Origin: Pseudomonadota bacterium
GTDB taxonomy: Bacteria > Pseudomonadota > Alphaproteobacteria > Acetobacterales > Acetobacteraceae
Direction: 5' to 3'
Length of the DNA: 64,000 bases
Assembly: GCA_021849425.1 (NCBI GenBank)
Contig: JAJZSY010000008.1
Span: 33,502-97,501 of the forward strand
Both the position numbers and the translations under genes were made by a program. Shown piece after piece: positions 49,824-59,154 of this stretch. The notes under the pieces are model-generated. The model was not told the DNA's origin, ran no database searches, and worked only from the letters and a program-made list of their open reading frames with translations. The stretch's first letter is position 1. Each line of letters begins with the position of its first letter.

Positions 49824-51146
49824 TCAGTCGTCGGAGTCGGCGAACAATGCCTCGACTGTAACCTCTTCATCCGTGACCGTGGCAAGCTCGAGCGCGTAGT
49901 CCACCACCTTGTCCTCAAAGATCGGACCGCGCAGCCGGTCGAGCGCACCGGGGTTCTTCTGGTAGAACTCCATGATCATCTTTTCCTGGCCGGGGAAGCG
50001 CTGCATCTCGGCCATCATCGCGCGCCGCATGTCCTGCTCGGTGATCTGCACATTGTTGGTCCGGCCGATCTCGGCCACCAGCAGGCCAAGACGCACACGG
50101 CGTTCCGCGATGGCGCGATAATCGGCGCGCAGCGTCTCCTCGTCCTTTGCGGCATCTTCCTCATCGAGCCGCCCGGCCTGCTTCTCGGCCTCGACTTGAC
50201 GCCAAATCTCGCCGAACTCGGCATCGACCAGCGATGCCGGCGACGGGAAATCGGCCTGCTCGGCCAGCTTGTCGAGCAGCGCGCGCTTGACCTTCAGCCG
50301 CGAGGCGCCGGCGCGGGACTGTTCAAGCCGGTCGGCAAAGAACTTGCGGAACTCGGCAAGGGTCTCGAAGCCGTTGGCCTCGGCGAACGCGTCGTCGATC
50401 ACCGGCGCCACACGGCGCTTGAGCGCCTTTGCGGTGATGTCGAACGTCGCTTCCTGCCCGGCCAGTTCGGCGGCATGATACTGCTCGGGGAAGGTCACGG
50501 TAATCACCTTCGTCTCACCGGCCTTCATGCCCTCCATCTGCTCGGCGAAGCCCGGAATGAAGCCCGAGCCGCCCAGTTCGATATCGGTGTCGGTGCCGGC
50601 GCCGCCCTCGAAGGGCACGCCATCGCGCTTGCCGAGGAAATCAACGGTGAGAATATCGCCGGTTGCCGCAGGGCGGTCTTCCGTGACGATTTCGGCCTCG
50701 GCGCGTTGCTCGGCGAAGCGCGCAATCGCCTCGTCGATCTCCGCCTCGGTCACCGGCGCCTTCGGCCTGGTCAGGCTTATCGCCTTCAGGTCCGGAATCG
50801 CCACCTCCGGCAGCACTTCGAGCTCGACGGTGAATTCCAGATCGGAATCCGCGTCGGCACGAACCACCTCGACCTTCGGCTGCACCGCCGGGCGCAGGCT
50901 GCGGTCGTTGATCATCCGCTCGGTCGCCTCGTTCACCGAAGCTTCCATCACCTCGGCGGCCACCGCGTCGCCAAAGCGCTTGCGCACCATCGACAGCGGC
51001 ACCTTGCCCGGGCGGAAGCCCGGCATCTGCATCGTCTTCGACAGCTCGGCGAGGCGCTTCTCGCGCTTCTCGCTGAGATCGCTGCCCGGCACGACGACGG
51101 TAAAGCCGCGTTTCAGCCCCTCGGTGAGGGTTTCGGTAACCTGCAT
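49824..51146 (-). CDS. tig: Trigger factor (ribosome-associated chaperone)
   Basis: 440 residues from ATG 51146 (MQVTETL); the in-frame TTG two codons upstream is unlikely. Ribosome-binding domain with MPGFRPGKVPLSMVRKRFG (the FRxGKxP signature), an FKBP-type PPIase domain (about 150-240: GDILTVDFLGKRDGVPFEGG, GSGFIPGFAEQMEGMKAGE) and a helical C-terminal substrate-cradling domain. It binds nascent chains at the ribosome exit. The acidic end (ALFADSDD) is typical. First gene of the tig-clpP-clpX cluster. Confidence 0.96.
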   Translation of the reverse strand: MQVTETLTEGLKRGFTVVVPGSDLSEKREKRLAELSKTMQMPGFRPGKVPLSMVRKRFGDAVAAEVMEASVNEATERMINDRSLRPAVQPKVEVVRADADSDLEFTVELEVLPEVAIPDLKAISLTRPKAPVTEAEIDEAIARFAEQRAEAEIVTEDRPAATGDILTVDFLGKRDGVPFEGGAGTDTDIELGGSGFIPGFAEQMEGMKAGETKVITVTFPEQYHAAELAGQEATFDITAKALKRRVAPVIDDAFAEANGFETLAEFRKFFADRLEQSRAGASRLKVKRALLDKLAEQADFPSPASLVDAEFGEIWRQVEAEKQAGRLDEEDAAKDEETLRADYRAIAERRVRLGLLVAEIGRTNNVQITEQDMRRAMMAEMQRFPGQEKMIMEFYQKNPGALDRLRGPIFEDKVVDYALELATVTDEEVTVEALFADSDD

Positions 51147-51213
51147 GTCCAAACCAATCCTTACGTTACGCCATTTCCCACGTGCCGTGCGGGCACGGCA
51201 GATCGACCCTGTC

Positions 51214-51295
51214 TGCGGGCGGAGGGACTTGAACCCCCATGGCTCGCGCCACCAGAACCTAAATCTGGCGTGTCTACCAGTTCCACCACGCCCGC
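51214..51295 (-). tRNA. tRNA-Leu (anticodon TAG)
   Basis: 82 bases without CCA on the minus strand, a class II tRNA with a long variable arm. Acceptor GCGGGCG pairs with CGCCCGC; D region GTGGAACTGGTAGACACGC; anticodon stem CCAGA/TCTGG with loop TTTAGGT, anticodon TAG; variable arm TGGCGCGAGCCAT; T arm GGGGGTTCAAGTCCCTC. The next bases are GAC, so CCA is not encoded. Confidence 0.95.
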
Positions 51296-51411
51296 CCGAA
51301 CCGGACCAGCAGGCCAGACGCGTTCAATTCCGCGCATGGCCGATCGGCGCGGACTAGCGCGCTTTGCCGTCCGCGACAAGCGAGAACGGCAAACTGGCTG
51401 AGCGCACGGTG

Positions 51412-53376
51412 TCAGAATCGCAAGCTCAGCCCGGCGCTGGCCATCCGTTGCTCGCCGGCGCGCCGCGCAAAGGTTGTCGCAAGATCGACCGTTGCCGAAA
51501 GTCGGCCGGCGAGGCGCGCGGTAATGCCGGCATCAGCCACGCCCCACATGGTCGAGAGCTGCGGATAGGTCGTGGTCAGACCGACCAGCGGCTCGTCGGT
51601 GAAAACGCTGGCGAACTGCCCCGGCGCGCCGGCGATCGAGGCCTGCATGCCGATCGAACCATGCGGGCGAATCGCAACGCCGCCCAGCCTCCCCCACATC
51701 GAAGCCGCAAGTCCGGCATCGAACAGCACACGCCCGAAATCCTGACCGCCCACCGCCATGGTCAGGGCCGGATCGCCGCGCTCGGTATACGGGTCGACAT
51801 GCGCTTCGGTCGCATCGAGTCCCACTGTCGGTCCGAACGCCACGACGCCCCGTCGAATCATGTAGCCGGTCCGCACCGTGGCGCCGAGCGTGTGGCCGCT
51901 TGGCGACGCGGTAATCGGCGCCAGCACGCCTGGCCGGCTGATTCGGCCGAACCGGTCGATACCGTAATCAAGTTGCGCGTCGAGATAGAGATGGCGGCTT
52001 TGCGCGGCGAGATAAGCGGCAAACTGGTAGGCATCGGCATCCAGCCGCTCGCCCTCGTTCACCGTTGCGTGTTCGCGCGCATAGCCGAAGGCGAGGCCCG
52101 CGGCGAGATGGGAAGTGAGGCGGTAATCCGCGCCGGCGGTCACCGTGCCGATCTGGTCATGAAAGCCGAGGCTACCCGGCGCCGCCGCGCGCGCTCCAAA
52201 TCCATAGCCGCCGGCAACAAACACCGAGAGGGCATGCCCGTTGCCCGGCAGTTCCATCGGCCCAGTATCGCCCGCCGCGGCATCGGCCAATATCGGGGCG
52301 CCGGCGAGAGCGACCGTCAGCCCCCCGGCTCCCTGCCGCAGCGAATCCATCCTGGAGTTGATCGTCCGCGCGAAGGCCGCCGCACCGGCATCGAGCAGCC
52401 GCGCCGGCACCGACAGTGACTGGAACCCGTTCAGTGCGCTCGCGACATATTCGGCGATCACCTGGTGCCCATGCGTGGTCGGGTGCACATTCCACCAGAG
52501 ATACTGGTTCTGCACCGAGGCCGGCGCATAGGCGCAGGCGGAACTGGCCGAGGCGAAGCAGGCGCCGGTCACGTTGGTGAAGCCATAGGCTGCCGGATCG
52601 GCGCTGATCTCGGAGAAGATCTGCTGCTGGTTGATCAGCAGGATATTGATCCCGAGCGAGGCGTGCATCTGCGCGGCCAGGGTCGTAAGCCCGGCATTAT
52701 GCGCGGCGATGATCTCGTCGCCGAGCGCCACCAGTTGCGGCGTGCCATTCACCGTCGGCACATTGCCAAAGGGCACCAGATTTTGCAGCACGATCTGCCG
52801 CGCCCCCAGCGCGGCCACCTGCCGGATCGCCTGTCCGGTCTGGGCGAGCACGGTCGTCACGTTCTGGCTGACGATCTGCTGCGCAAGCGCCGGATCCGCG
52901 CCGACCAGCGCCTCCGTTGCGAAATAATTGTTCCCACCAATCCAGATCCCAACCACGTCGGCGGGGGAAAAATGCCCACCCGATGCGGCGAAACCCTGGA
53001 TTTCCTGCAATTCGTTGGGTAGGCCGGGCAGCAATGTGGTCGGAAAATTGGCGAGATTGTTATAGGTCACGCCATTGGCCACCAGTGGTCCGGCAAAAGC
53101 GCCGCCTACCGCATAATCATTCGAGGGCTTGAAGTTCAGCCCGGTGAGCCCCGGAAGGTATTCCGCCCAGACCGGCCCGTTCGAGAATCGGAAGCCGACA
53201 TAGGGCGGTGGTGGATAGGGAACGCCGGTCAACCGCGGAATATTGCCATTGTCGCTCAGACTGTCGCCAAACACGTAAAGGCTTCCTGGCGCCTGCGCTC
53301 TTACCGGCGCCGACCCCGCGAATGCGGCCACGATTGCGCCCATCGCCAGTCTTCGAAAGGATATCTTGAAGGTCAT
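51412..53376 (-). CDS. GDSL/SGNH esterase autotransporter (outer membrane)
   Basis: 654 residues. A signal peptide (about residues 1-27, RRLAMGAIVAAFAGSAPVRA then QA) leads to a GDSL lipase passenger: block I VFGDSLSDNGNI, block III GIWIGGNNYF and block V HPTTHGHQVIAEYV supply the Ser, Asn and Asp/His-type active-site residues. The C-terminal 280 residues (from about 375) form an autotransporter beta-barrel, with alternating strands and a terminal phenylalanine (ASAGLSLRF). It is exported by the type V route and acts as a surface or released esterase. A promoter with an overlapping inverted repeat lies upstream. The natural substrate is unknown. Confidence 0.92.
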   Translation of the reverse strand: MTFKISFRRLAMGAIVAAFAGSAPVRAQAPGSLYVFGDSLSDNGNIPRLTGVPYPPPPYVGFRFSNGPVWAEYLPGLTGLNFKPSNDYAVGGAFAGPLVANGVTYNNLANFPTTLLPGLPNELQEIQGFAASGGHFSPADVVGIWIGGNNYFATEALVGADPALAQQIVSQNVTTVLAQTGQAIRQVAALGARQIVLQNLVPFGNVPTVNGTPQLVALGDEIIAAHNAGLTTLAAQMHASLGINILLINQQQIFSEISADPAAYGFTNVTGACFASASSACAYAPASVQNQYLWWNVHPTTHGHQVIAEYVASALNGFQSLSVPARLLDAGAAAFARTINSRMDSLRQGAGGLTVALAGAPILADAAAGDTGPMELPGNGHALSVFVAGGYGFGARAAAPGSLGFHDQIGTVTAGADYRLTSHLAAGLAFGYAREHATVNEGERLDADAYQFAAYLAAQSRHLYLDAQLDYGIDRFGRISRPGVLAPITASPSGHTLGATVRTGYMIRRGVVAFGPTVGLDATEAHVDPYTERGDPALTMAVGGQDFGRVLFDAGLAASMWGRLGGVAIRPHGSIGMQASIAGAPGQFASVFTDEPLVGLTTTYPQLSTMWGVADAGITARLAGRLSATVDLATTFARRAGEQRMASAGLSLRF

Positions 53377-53450
53377 CTCGCTCCCCTTTGTTCATCCCGA
53401 ATTTGGCTGCTTTAAGCCGATATGGACAGGATATTTCCCATTACGGAGCA

Positions 53451-53480
53451 ATTATGTCGCAGTCGAAATTTCCTGGTCAA
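53451..53480 (-). promoter_or_regulatory. Promoter of the GDSL autotransporter gene
   Basis: Minus-strand TTGACC (53480-53475) and CATAAT (53456-53451) with an 18-base spacer are close to sigma-70 consensus. The -10 ends 75 bases before the ATG at 53376, which has AAGGGGAGCG as ribosome-binding site. Confidence 0.5.
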
Positions 53481-53492
53481 ATAAAAATTTCG
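53464..53492. promoter_or_regulatory. Inverted repeat overlapping the autotransporter promoter (operator candidate)
   Basis: Perfect 8-bp arms CGAAATTT (53464-53471) and AAATTTCG (53485-53492) with a 13-base spacer. One arm lies between the -10 and -35 elements and the other just upstream of the -35, so a dimeric regulator here would control the promoter. The regulator is unknown. Confidence 0.5.
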
Positions 53493-53551
53493 CGCACTAG
53501 AATTTTGCCCGCCCGGTAGCGCCGGGGCTGATCAAGCTGGAGTTCAGCCGC

Positions 53552-56368
53552 TCAGGACGCGGCTGTTACCTCGTAGGGGCGGCCGGCCAGCGCCTCGATG
53601 AGTGCGCCGCGCAACTGTGCGAGCTTGCGCTCGTTCTGCACTTTCAGACCGAACACGTCCTTCACATAGAACACGTCGACCGCGCGCACTCCATAGGTGG
53701 TGATATGCGCCGAGGCGATCTGCAGGCCCTGCGAGGTGATCGCAGCGGTGACATCGTGCAACAGGCCCGGCCGGTCGCGGCCGTTCACCTCGATGACGGT
53801 GTGCCGATTCGACGCGCTGTTGTCGACGACGACGCGCGGCGGCACGTGAATCGCACGCATCCGGCCGCCGACAACGCTGTTCGTTGCCTTCTCGATCTCG
53901 GTGGCGAGGCGCAGCCGGCCAGACATCACCTGCTCGATCACGGCTGAAATCTTGGCCAGCCGATGCGGCGATTCCAGCGATCCGCCCCCGGCATCCTGGA
54001 TCCAGAACGTGTCGAGCGCCATGCCGTCAGTCAATGTGTGGATGCGCGCATCAACGATCGTCGCCCCGGCGACCGCGAGTGCCCCGGCGATACGGCTGAA
54101 CAACCCCGCATGGTCAGCGGTATAGACCACGACTTCGGTGACCGAGCGCGCCGGCAGCGGTTCCGCGGCGACGGTCAACGGCGCGTCCCTGTGCCGCGCA
54201 TCGCGGATCATTCGGCCGTGCCGCGCGATGCTCTCGGGATCGAAGCCAAGCCAGTAGCCGGGATACCCCATGTTGAGAAAATCATCGCGCTCGGAATCCG
54301 GCCAGTCGGAGAGCAGTTCGGCCACCATCTGCTTGACCCGGGACACACGGGCGTCGCGCTCGGTCGTCGCCAGCCCCCCCTCGAGCACCTCGGCAACGCG
54401 AGCATAGATCTCGCGCAGCAAGGTGGCCTTCCAGCCGTTCCAGACCTTGGGAGAGACGGCGCGGATGTCCGACACCGTCAGGATCAGCAACAATCTCAGC
54501 CGCTCGGGCGACTGCACCACATCGGCGAGGTCGAGGATCGTCTTCGGATCATCGATGTCGCGGGAAAACGCTGTCTGGCTCAGCAACAGGTGGTGCAGCA
54601 CGAGCCAGGAGACCATTTCGGTTTCCTCTGGATCGAGCCCGAGCGCCGGGCCGATGGTCAGCGCCAGCTCGGCGCCGATCTCGGAATGATCGCCCCCCCT
54701 GCCCTTCGCGATGTCATGCAGCAACAGCGCGACATAGAGCGCCCGGCGCGACTGCACGTGATGCGCCAGCCCGCTCGCCACCGGCACGATCTCTGAAAGT
54801 TCGCCGCGCTCGATCGCATTCAGCACCCCGATCGCGTGGATCGTATGCATGTCGACCGTATAGACATGGTAGGAATCGAACTGCATCTGCCCGACGATCC
54901 GCCGCCAGTCGGGCAGATAGCGCCCGAGCGCGCCAGTTTCGTTGAGAATGGCAAGCCACTGGGCGCCATCCTGCCGGGCCTCGCCATCGCCGCAGAGAAG
55001 ATCGAGAAACAGTGCCGCGGCGCGCGGGTCGGTGCGCAATTCCGCGGTGCGACGCGCGCCACGGATCATCGCCCGAAGGGCGAGCGGATGCAGTTTCAGC
55101 CCCCGATCGCGCGCGACCTGCAGGATACGCAGCAGCTGGATGGGTTCGGCCAGCGGTTCGCGGCCGGTGACAAACAGGACCTTGCCGTCCGCCAACACGA
55201 AGCCGGCATCGAGCAGTGCTGCATCGGTTGCCGGCGCGATCGCGGGCGGCCCGAGCGCTGCGCGCACCACGGCGGGCTCCAGCACGCCGGTCACCCGCGC
55301 CACCTCGCGAACCACCAGGAAATAGTGCCGCATGAACCGTTCGACGCCATCCTGCCGCCCGTGCCGCGTATAGCCCATGCGCGCGCCAATCACCGGCTGC
55401 AAGTCGAAGGTCAGCCGCTCCTCGGCGCGGCCGGCGACATAGTGCAGGTGAAAGCGTACGGTCCAGAGATAGTCCCAGGCCCGCTTGCAGGCGCGTGCCT
55501 CCGTGGCGCTGAGAATGCCTCCGCCAGGCGCGCCAGCGCCGACCAGTTCGGTCATGGCGAATGTGCCGAACACGTAGCGGGCAAGCCAGTAGAGCGTTTG
55601 CAGATCCCGCAGCCCGCCTTTGCCCTCCTTTATGTTCGGCTCGACCATGAAGGGCGTGTCGCCGAACCGCTTGTGGCGGGCGGCGCGTTCGGCCTGTTTC
55701 GCGGCGATGTAGCCTGCCGGGCTGCCGGCGGCGCAATCGTGACGAAAGGCCTGCTGGAAATGCGCGAACAGCGGCCGGTCGCCCGCGATGCAGCGGGCAT
55801 CGAGCAGCGACGTGCGTATCGTGCTGTCACCCTGCGCCTCGGTCAGGCAATCGGCTGTCGAGCGCGTCGCGTGCCCGACTTTCAGCCCGAGATCCCACAT
55901 GAAATACAGGATGAATTCCACCGCACGGAGCACCCGCGCGGAGGGTTCGCTATCGGTCAGGAACAGCAGATCGATATCGCTGAACGGCGCAAGCGTGGCG
56001 CGGCCGTACCCGCCGGTCGCGGCAACCGCGAGGCGATCCCCTTCCTCGACCGGCAGCAGATCGACCGCGTAGCCGATCAGAGCGGCAAGCAGCTCGTCCA
56101 TCAGCCCTGAAAGCAGACGAGCCGCCGCAAGGCCGGACATGTCGCCCCGCTCGAAGCGGGTCTGCACATGGGTTTGCAGGCGGGCAAGCTGACGGCGAAC
56201 GATGCCGAGCGCGTCATCCCGCGATGGCGGGTTGCCACGCGGCAGCGCACGCGCGAGTTCGGCACCGATATCGGGGCGGCCGATGACCACCTCCTGCGGT
56301 GGTGGCGGGATCATGGCCGCCTGCATGACGGGCGGAAAGTCGCGCGGCGGCTGGGTGGAGTTCGACAT
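53552..56368 (-). CDS. glnD: [Protein-PII] uridylyltransferase / uridylyl-removing enzyme GlnD
   Basis: 938 residues. Nucleotidyltransferase domain with GGYGRATLAPFSDIDLLFL (G-Y-G and the DxD metal site, about residues 115-133), a helical GlnE-like linker (KEGKGGLRDLQTLYWLARYV), an HD phosphohydrolase domain (YVALLLHDIAKGRGGDHSEIG), and two C-terminal ACT domains (around VVYTADHAGLFSRIAGAL and EVNGRDRPGLLHDVTAAITS) that sense glutamine. It uridylylates PII under nitrogen limitation and removes UMP when glutamine is high. It starts 1 base after the mutS stop, so the two genes are co-transcribed. Confidence 0.96.
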   Translation of the reverse strand: MSNSTQPPRDFPPVMQAAMIPPPPQEVVIGRPDIGAELARALPRGNPPSRDDALGIVRRQLARLQTHVQTRFERGDMSGLAAARLLSGLMDELLAALIGYAVDLLPVEEGDRLAVAATGGYGRATLAPFSDIDLLFLTDSEPSARVLRAVEFILYFMWDLGLKVGHATRSTADCLTEAQGDSTIRTSLLDARCIAGDRPLFAHFQQAFRHDCAAGSPAGYIAAKQAERAARHKRFGDTPFMVEPNIKEGKGGLRDLQTLYWLARYVFGTFAMTELVGAGAPGGGILSATEARACKRAWDYLWTVRFHLHYVAGRAEERLTFDLQPVIGARMGYTRHGRQDGVERFMRHYFLVVREVARVTGVLEPAVVRAALGPPAIAPATDAALLDAGFVLADGKVLFVTGREPLAEPIQLLRILQVARDRGLKLHPLALRAMIRGARRTAELRTDPRAAALFLDLLCGDGEARQDGAQWLAILNETGALGRYLPDWRRIVGQMQFDSYHVYTVDMHTIHAIGVLNAIERGELSEIVPVASGLAHHVQSRRALYVALLLHDIAKGRGGDHSEIGAELALTIGPALGLDPEETEMVSWLVLHHLLLSQTAFSRDIDDPKTILDLADVVQSPERLRLLLILTVSDIRAVSPKVWNGWKATLLREIYARVAEVLEGGLATTERDARVSRVKQMVAELLSDWPDSERDDFLNMGYPGYWLGFDPESIARHGRMIRDARHRDAPLTVAAEPLPARSVTEVVVYTADHAGLFSRIAGALAVAGATIVDARIHTLTDGMALDTFWIQDAGGGSLESPHRLAKISAVIEQVMSGRLRLATEIEKATNSVVGGRMRAIHVPPRVVVDNSASNRHTVIEVNGRDRPGLLHDVTAAITSQGLQIASAHITTYGVRAVDVFYVKDVFGLKVQNERKLAQLRGALIEALAGRPYEVTAAS

Positions 56369-56369
56369 G

Positions 56370-59018
56370 TCATTCCTTTTCTACCGCGCCATCCGCCCTG
56401 TCGCCAAGGAACTTTCGCCGCCAAGCATAGATCAGCTCCAGCGCCGCGCGCGGCGAAAGCTGGTCAGGATCAGCCTCCGCGAGCGCCGCATGCCAGCCAT
56501 CCGCCACCGGCAATTCCGCTTGCGGCGCAGGCGCCTCGCCCACCGCGGCAAAAAGCGGCAGCGCGCCGGCCTCGCCGCCACCGCGCTCGGCAGCGCGCAG
56601 CAGCGCCTCGGCCCGGCGGATCACCGGCTCCGGCAGCCCGGCGAGTTTCGCGACATGCACGCCCCAGCTCCGCTCCGCCGCGCCCTCGATTACTTCGTGC
56701 AGGAACACGACGCTGCCCCGCCACGACTTCACCCGCATGGTACAGGGCCGCAACCGCGGCAGCGCTGCGCCGAGCTGCACCAGGTCGTGGAAATGGGTGG
56801 CGAAGATGCTGCGGCAGCGGATGGAGCCGTGCAGCGCCTCCAGCACCGCCTGGGCGATCGCGAGCCCATCCCGCGTGCCGGTGCCGCGGCCGATCTCGTC
56901 GATGATGACGAAGCTGCGCGGCCCGGCCTGGTTGAGGATCGAGGCCGTCTCGATCATCTCGACCATGAAGGTCGAGCGCCCCGCGGCGAGGTCGTCGGCG
57001 GCGCCCACGCGGGAGAACAGCCGGTCCACCAGCCCGATCCGCGCCTGCTCCGCTGGCACCGGCAGCCCCGCCTGGGCCAGGACGATGACCAGCGCGTTCT
57101 GCCGCAGAAAGGTGGACTTGCCGGCCATGTTCGGCCCGGTCAGCAACATCAGCCGCCGGTCGGGCGAGAGGTTGGCATCATTAGCGATGAAGCGCGTGCC
57201 GCCAGGCAGCGCCGCCTCCACCACCGGATGCCGCCCGGCGGCGATGTCGAACGCCGCATCCTCGGAAAGCTCCGGGGCGCACCAGCGCCCGCTCTCGGCC
57301 AGCGTCGCCGCCGATTGCAGCGCATCGAGCCGCGCCAGCGCCGCCGCGCATGCCGCCAGCGCCGCCTCCTCGCGCATCACCGCGGCGAGCAGATGGTCGA
57401 GCACCAGCGCCTCCCGCGCCGCCGCCCGTTCATGCGCCTCGGCGATCCGCCGGTCGAGGTCGGACAATTCGGGATGGGTGAAGCGCGCCGCCGAAGCCAG
57501 CCCCTGCCGCAGGATCAGCTCCGGAAACGCCCGCAGCGTCTCGACCGAAGCCGCCGGCGCCTCCAGCACATAGCCGAGCTGGTTGTGATGCCGCACCTTG
57601 AGACTGGCGACGCCATAGCGCGAGGCAAGCTCGGTCTGCAGCGCCGCGATCACCTGCCGCGTGTCGTCGCGCAGCCGGCGCTCGGCGTCGAGTTCACCGT
57701 CGAACCCCGCGCGGATCGCCGGCGCGTCGCCGATCCGCGCCGGCGGTGTTTCAACCAGCGCGGCCTCCAGCAGCGGTGCCAGCTCCGGCCCCGCTGCCAG
57801 CCTCGCGACGTCATCCGATAATGGGTGCGCGGGATCGGCGGCGACCGCTGGCGCCAGTCCCTCGGCCACGGCGCGCGCAGCGGCGAGCGAATCCCGCACC
57901 TGGCCCAGATCGCGCGGCGACAGCCTGCCCGCCTTCCGCCCCGCGAGGCCGAGCCGCGCGAGCGCGCGGGCGAGGTCCGGCGCGCCGCGCAGCGATCCGC
58001 GCAGGAACGCAAGCGTGCCCGGCGCGTCGAGCAGGCTCTGCCAGCCGGCCTGCCGGGCGCGCAGCGGGCCGATCGCATCGAGCGGCGCGGCGATCCAGCC
58101 GGCGAGCATCCGCGCCCCCGCAGCGGTCACAGTGCGCCTCACCGCGCCGAACAGGCTGCCAGCTTCGCCGCCATCGGCCGTGCGCAGCAGGTCGAGGCTG
58201 GCGCGGGTCGCCGCGTCCATGGCCAGCAGCCCGGTCTCGCCGGCACGTACCGGCCGGGCGATGCGCGGCAGCGTGCCGGCCTGGCTGCGCTCGACATAGC
58301 GCAGCGCCACCGCCGCCGCCTGCGCCTCCTGGTCGGTGAAGGCGCCGAAGGCGTCGAGCGAGGCCACGTCGAACAGCCGGGCGAGATCGCGCCGGGCCAG
58401 CTCCGCCGCCGGCGCCGGGCCAGCATCGGTGCGCCGGCCTTCATGCGCGCCAAGTTCGACATCCGCTCCGGAAAGAATTTCCGCCGGGTCCAAACGACCG
58501 AGCAGCGCAGCGAGTTCGCTCCCCGCCAGATCGGCGGTCTCGAACGACGCGGTCGAGACGTCGAGCCAGGCGGCGCCGACCCGCCCATCCCGGGGCACCA
58601 GCGAGAGCAACAGGCTGGCGCGGCCTGAATCGAGCAGCGCCTCTTCGGTGATCGTGCCGGGGGTGATGAGCCGGACCACAGCGCGCTCGATCAGCGCCTT
58701 GCCGCCTCTCGCCCGCGCCGCCTCCGGCGCCTCGACCTGCTCGGCAACCGCGACGCGGAATCCCCGCCGGATCAGACGGGTAAGATAGGTGTCGCGCTGG
58801 GAGACCGGCACGCCACACATCGCGATCGGCTCGCCCTGATGGGTGCCGCGCGCGGTCAGCGCGATGTCGAGCGCCGCCGAGGCCGCCTCGGCGTCCTCGA
58901 AGAACAGCTCGTAGAAATCACCCATCCGGAAAAAGATCAGCGCGTCCGGATAATCGGCCTTGGCCCGGAACCACTGCGCCATCGCGGGGGTTGCGCCGGC
59001 GGCGCGCTCGGAGATCAT
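56370..59018 (-). CDS. mutS: DNA mismatch repair protein MutS
   Basis: 882 residues. The mismatch-recognition domain has FFRMGDFYELFFEDA (FYE motif with the intercalating Phe), followed by connector, lever and clamp domains, and the ATPase with LTGPNMAGKSTFLRQNALVI (Walker A), FMVEMIETASIL, VIIDEIGRGTGTRDGLAIA (Walker B) and SIFATHFHDL. The C-terminal helix-turn-helix that dimerises MutS ends around AALELIYAWRRKF. It is divergent from carA over 136 bases that contain a strong palindrome, and overlaps nothing at its 3' side except the adjacent glnD start. Confidence 0.96.
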   Translation of the reverse strand: MISERAAGATPAMAQWFRAKADYPDALIFFRMGDFYELFFEDAEAASAALDIALTARGTHQGEPIAMCGVPVSQRDTYLTRLIRRGFRVAVAEQVEAPEAARARGGKALIERAVVRLITPGTITEEALLDSGRASLLLSLVPRDGRVGAAWLDVSTASFETADLAGSELAALLGRLDPAEILSGADVELGAHEGRRTDAGPAPAAELARRDLARLFDVASLDAFGAFTDQEAQAAAVALRYVERSQAGTLPRIARPVRAGETGLLAMDAATRASLDLLRTADGGEAGSLFGAVRRTVTAAGARMLAGWIAAPLDAIGPLRARQAGWQSLLDAPGTLAFLRGSLRGAPDLARALARLGLAGRKAGRLSPRDLGQVRDSLAAARAVAEGLAPAVAADPAHPLSDDVARLAAGPELAPLLEAALVETPPARIGDAPAIRAGFDGELDAERRLRDDTRQVIAALQTELASRYGVASLKVRHHNQLGYVLEAPAASVETLRAFPELILRQGLASAARFTHPELSDLDRRIAEAHERAAAREALVLDHLLAAVMREEAALAACAAALARLDALQSAATLAESGRWCAPELSEDAAFDIAAGRHPVVEAALPGGTRFIANDANLSPDRRLMLLTGPNMAGKSTFLRQNALVIVLAQAGLPVPAEQARIGLVDRLFSRVGAADDLAAGRSTFMVEMIETASILNQAGPRSFVIIDEIGRGTGTRDGLAIAQAVLEALHGSIRCRSIFATHFHDLVQLGAALPRLRPCTMRVKSWRGSVVFLHEVIEGAAERSWGVHVAKLAGLPEPVIRRAEALLRAAERGGGEAGALPLFAAVGEAPAPQAELPVADGWHAALAEADPDQLSPRAALELIYAWRRKFLGDRADGAVEKE

Positions 59019-59071
59019 GGTCTCTCTCTAGCCGAGGAGATGGCCCGCGCGGAAGAGCACGGCAAAATGTC

Positions 59072-59098
59072 GATGGTCGGAAATAATTTCCGTCCATC
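59072..59098. promoter_or_regulatory. Near-perfect 27-bp palindrome in the mutS-carA intergenic region
   Basis: Arms GATGGTCGGAAAT (59072-59084) and ATTTCCGTCCATC (59086-59098) flank a single central A; 12 of 13 positions pair. It starts 54 bases from the mutS ATG and ends 56 bases before the carA ATG. The one-base centre makes a DNA operator more likely than an RNA hairpin. It could serve either divergent gene. Confidence 0.7.
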
Positions 59099-59154
59099 TC
59101 GCCGACGGGGAAAATCAAGTTGAATTTGGAGAAAAAATCCGGCATGAGGCGTCC

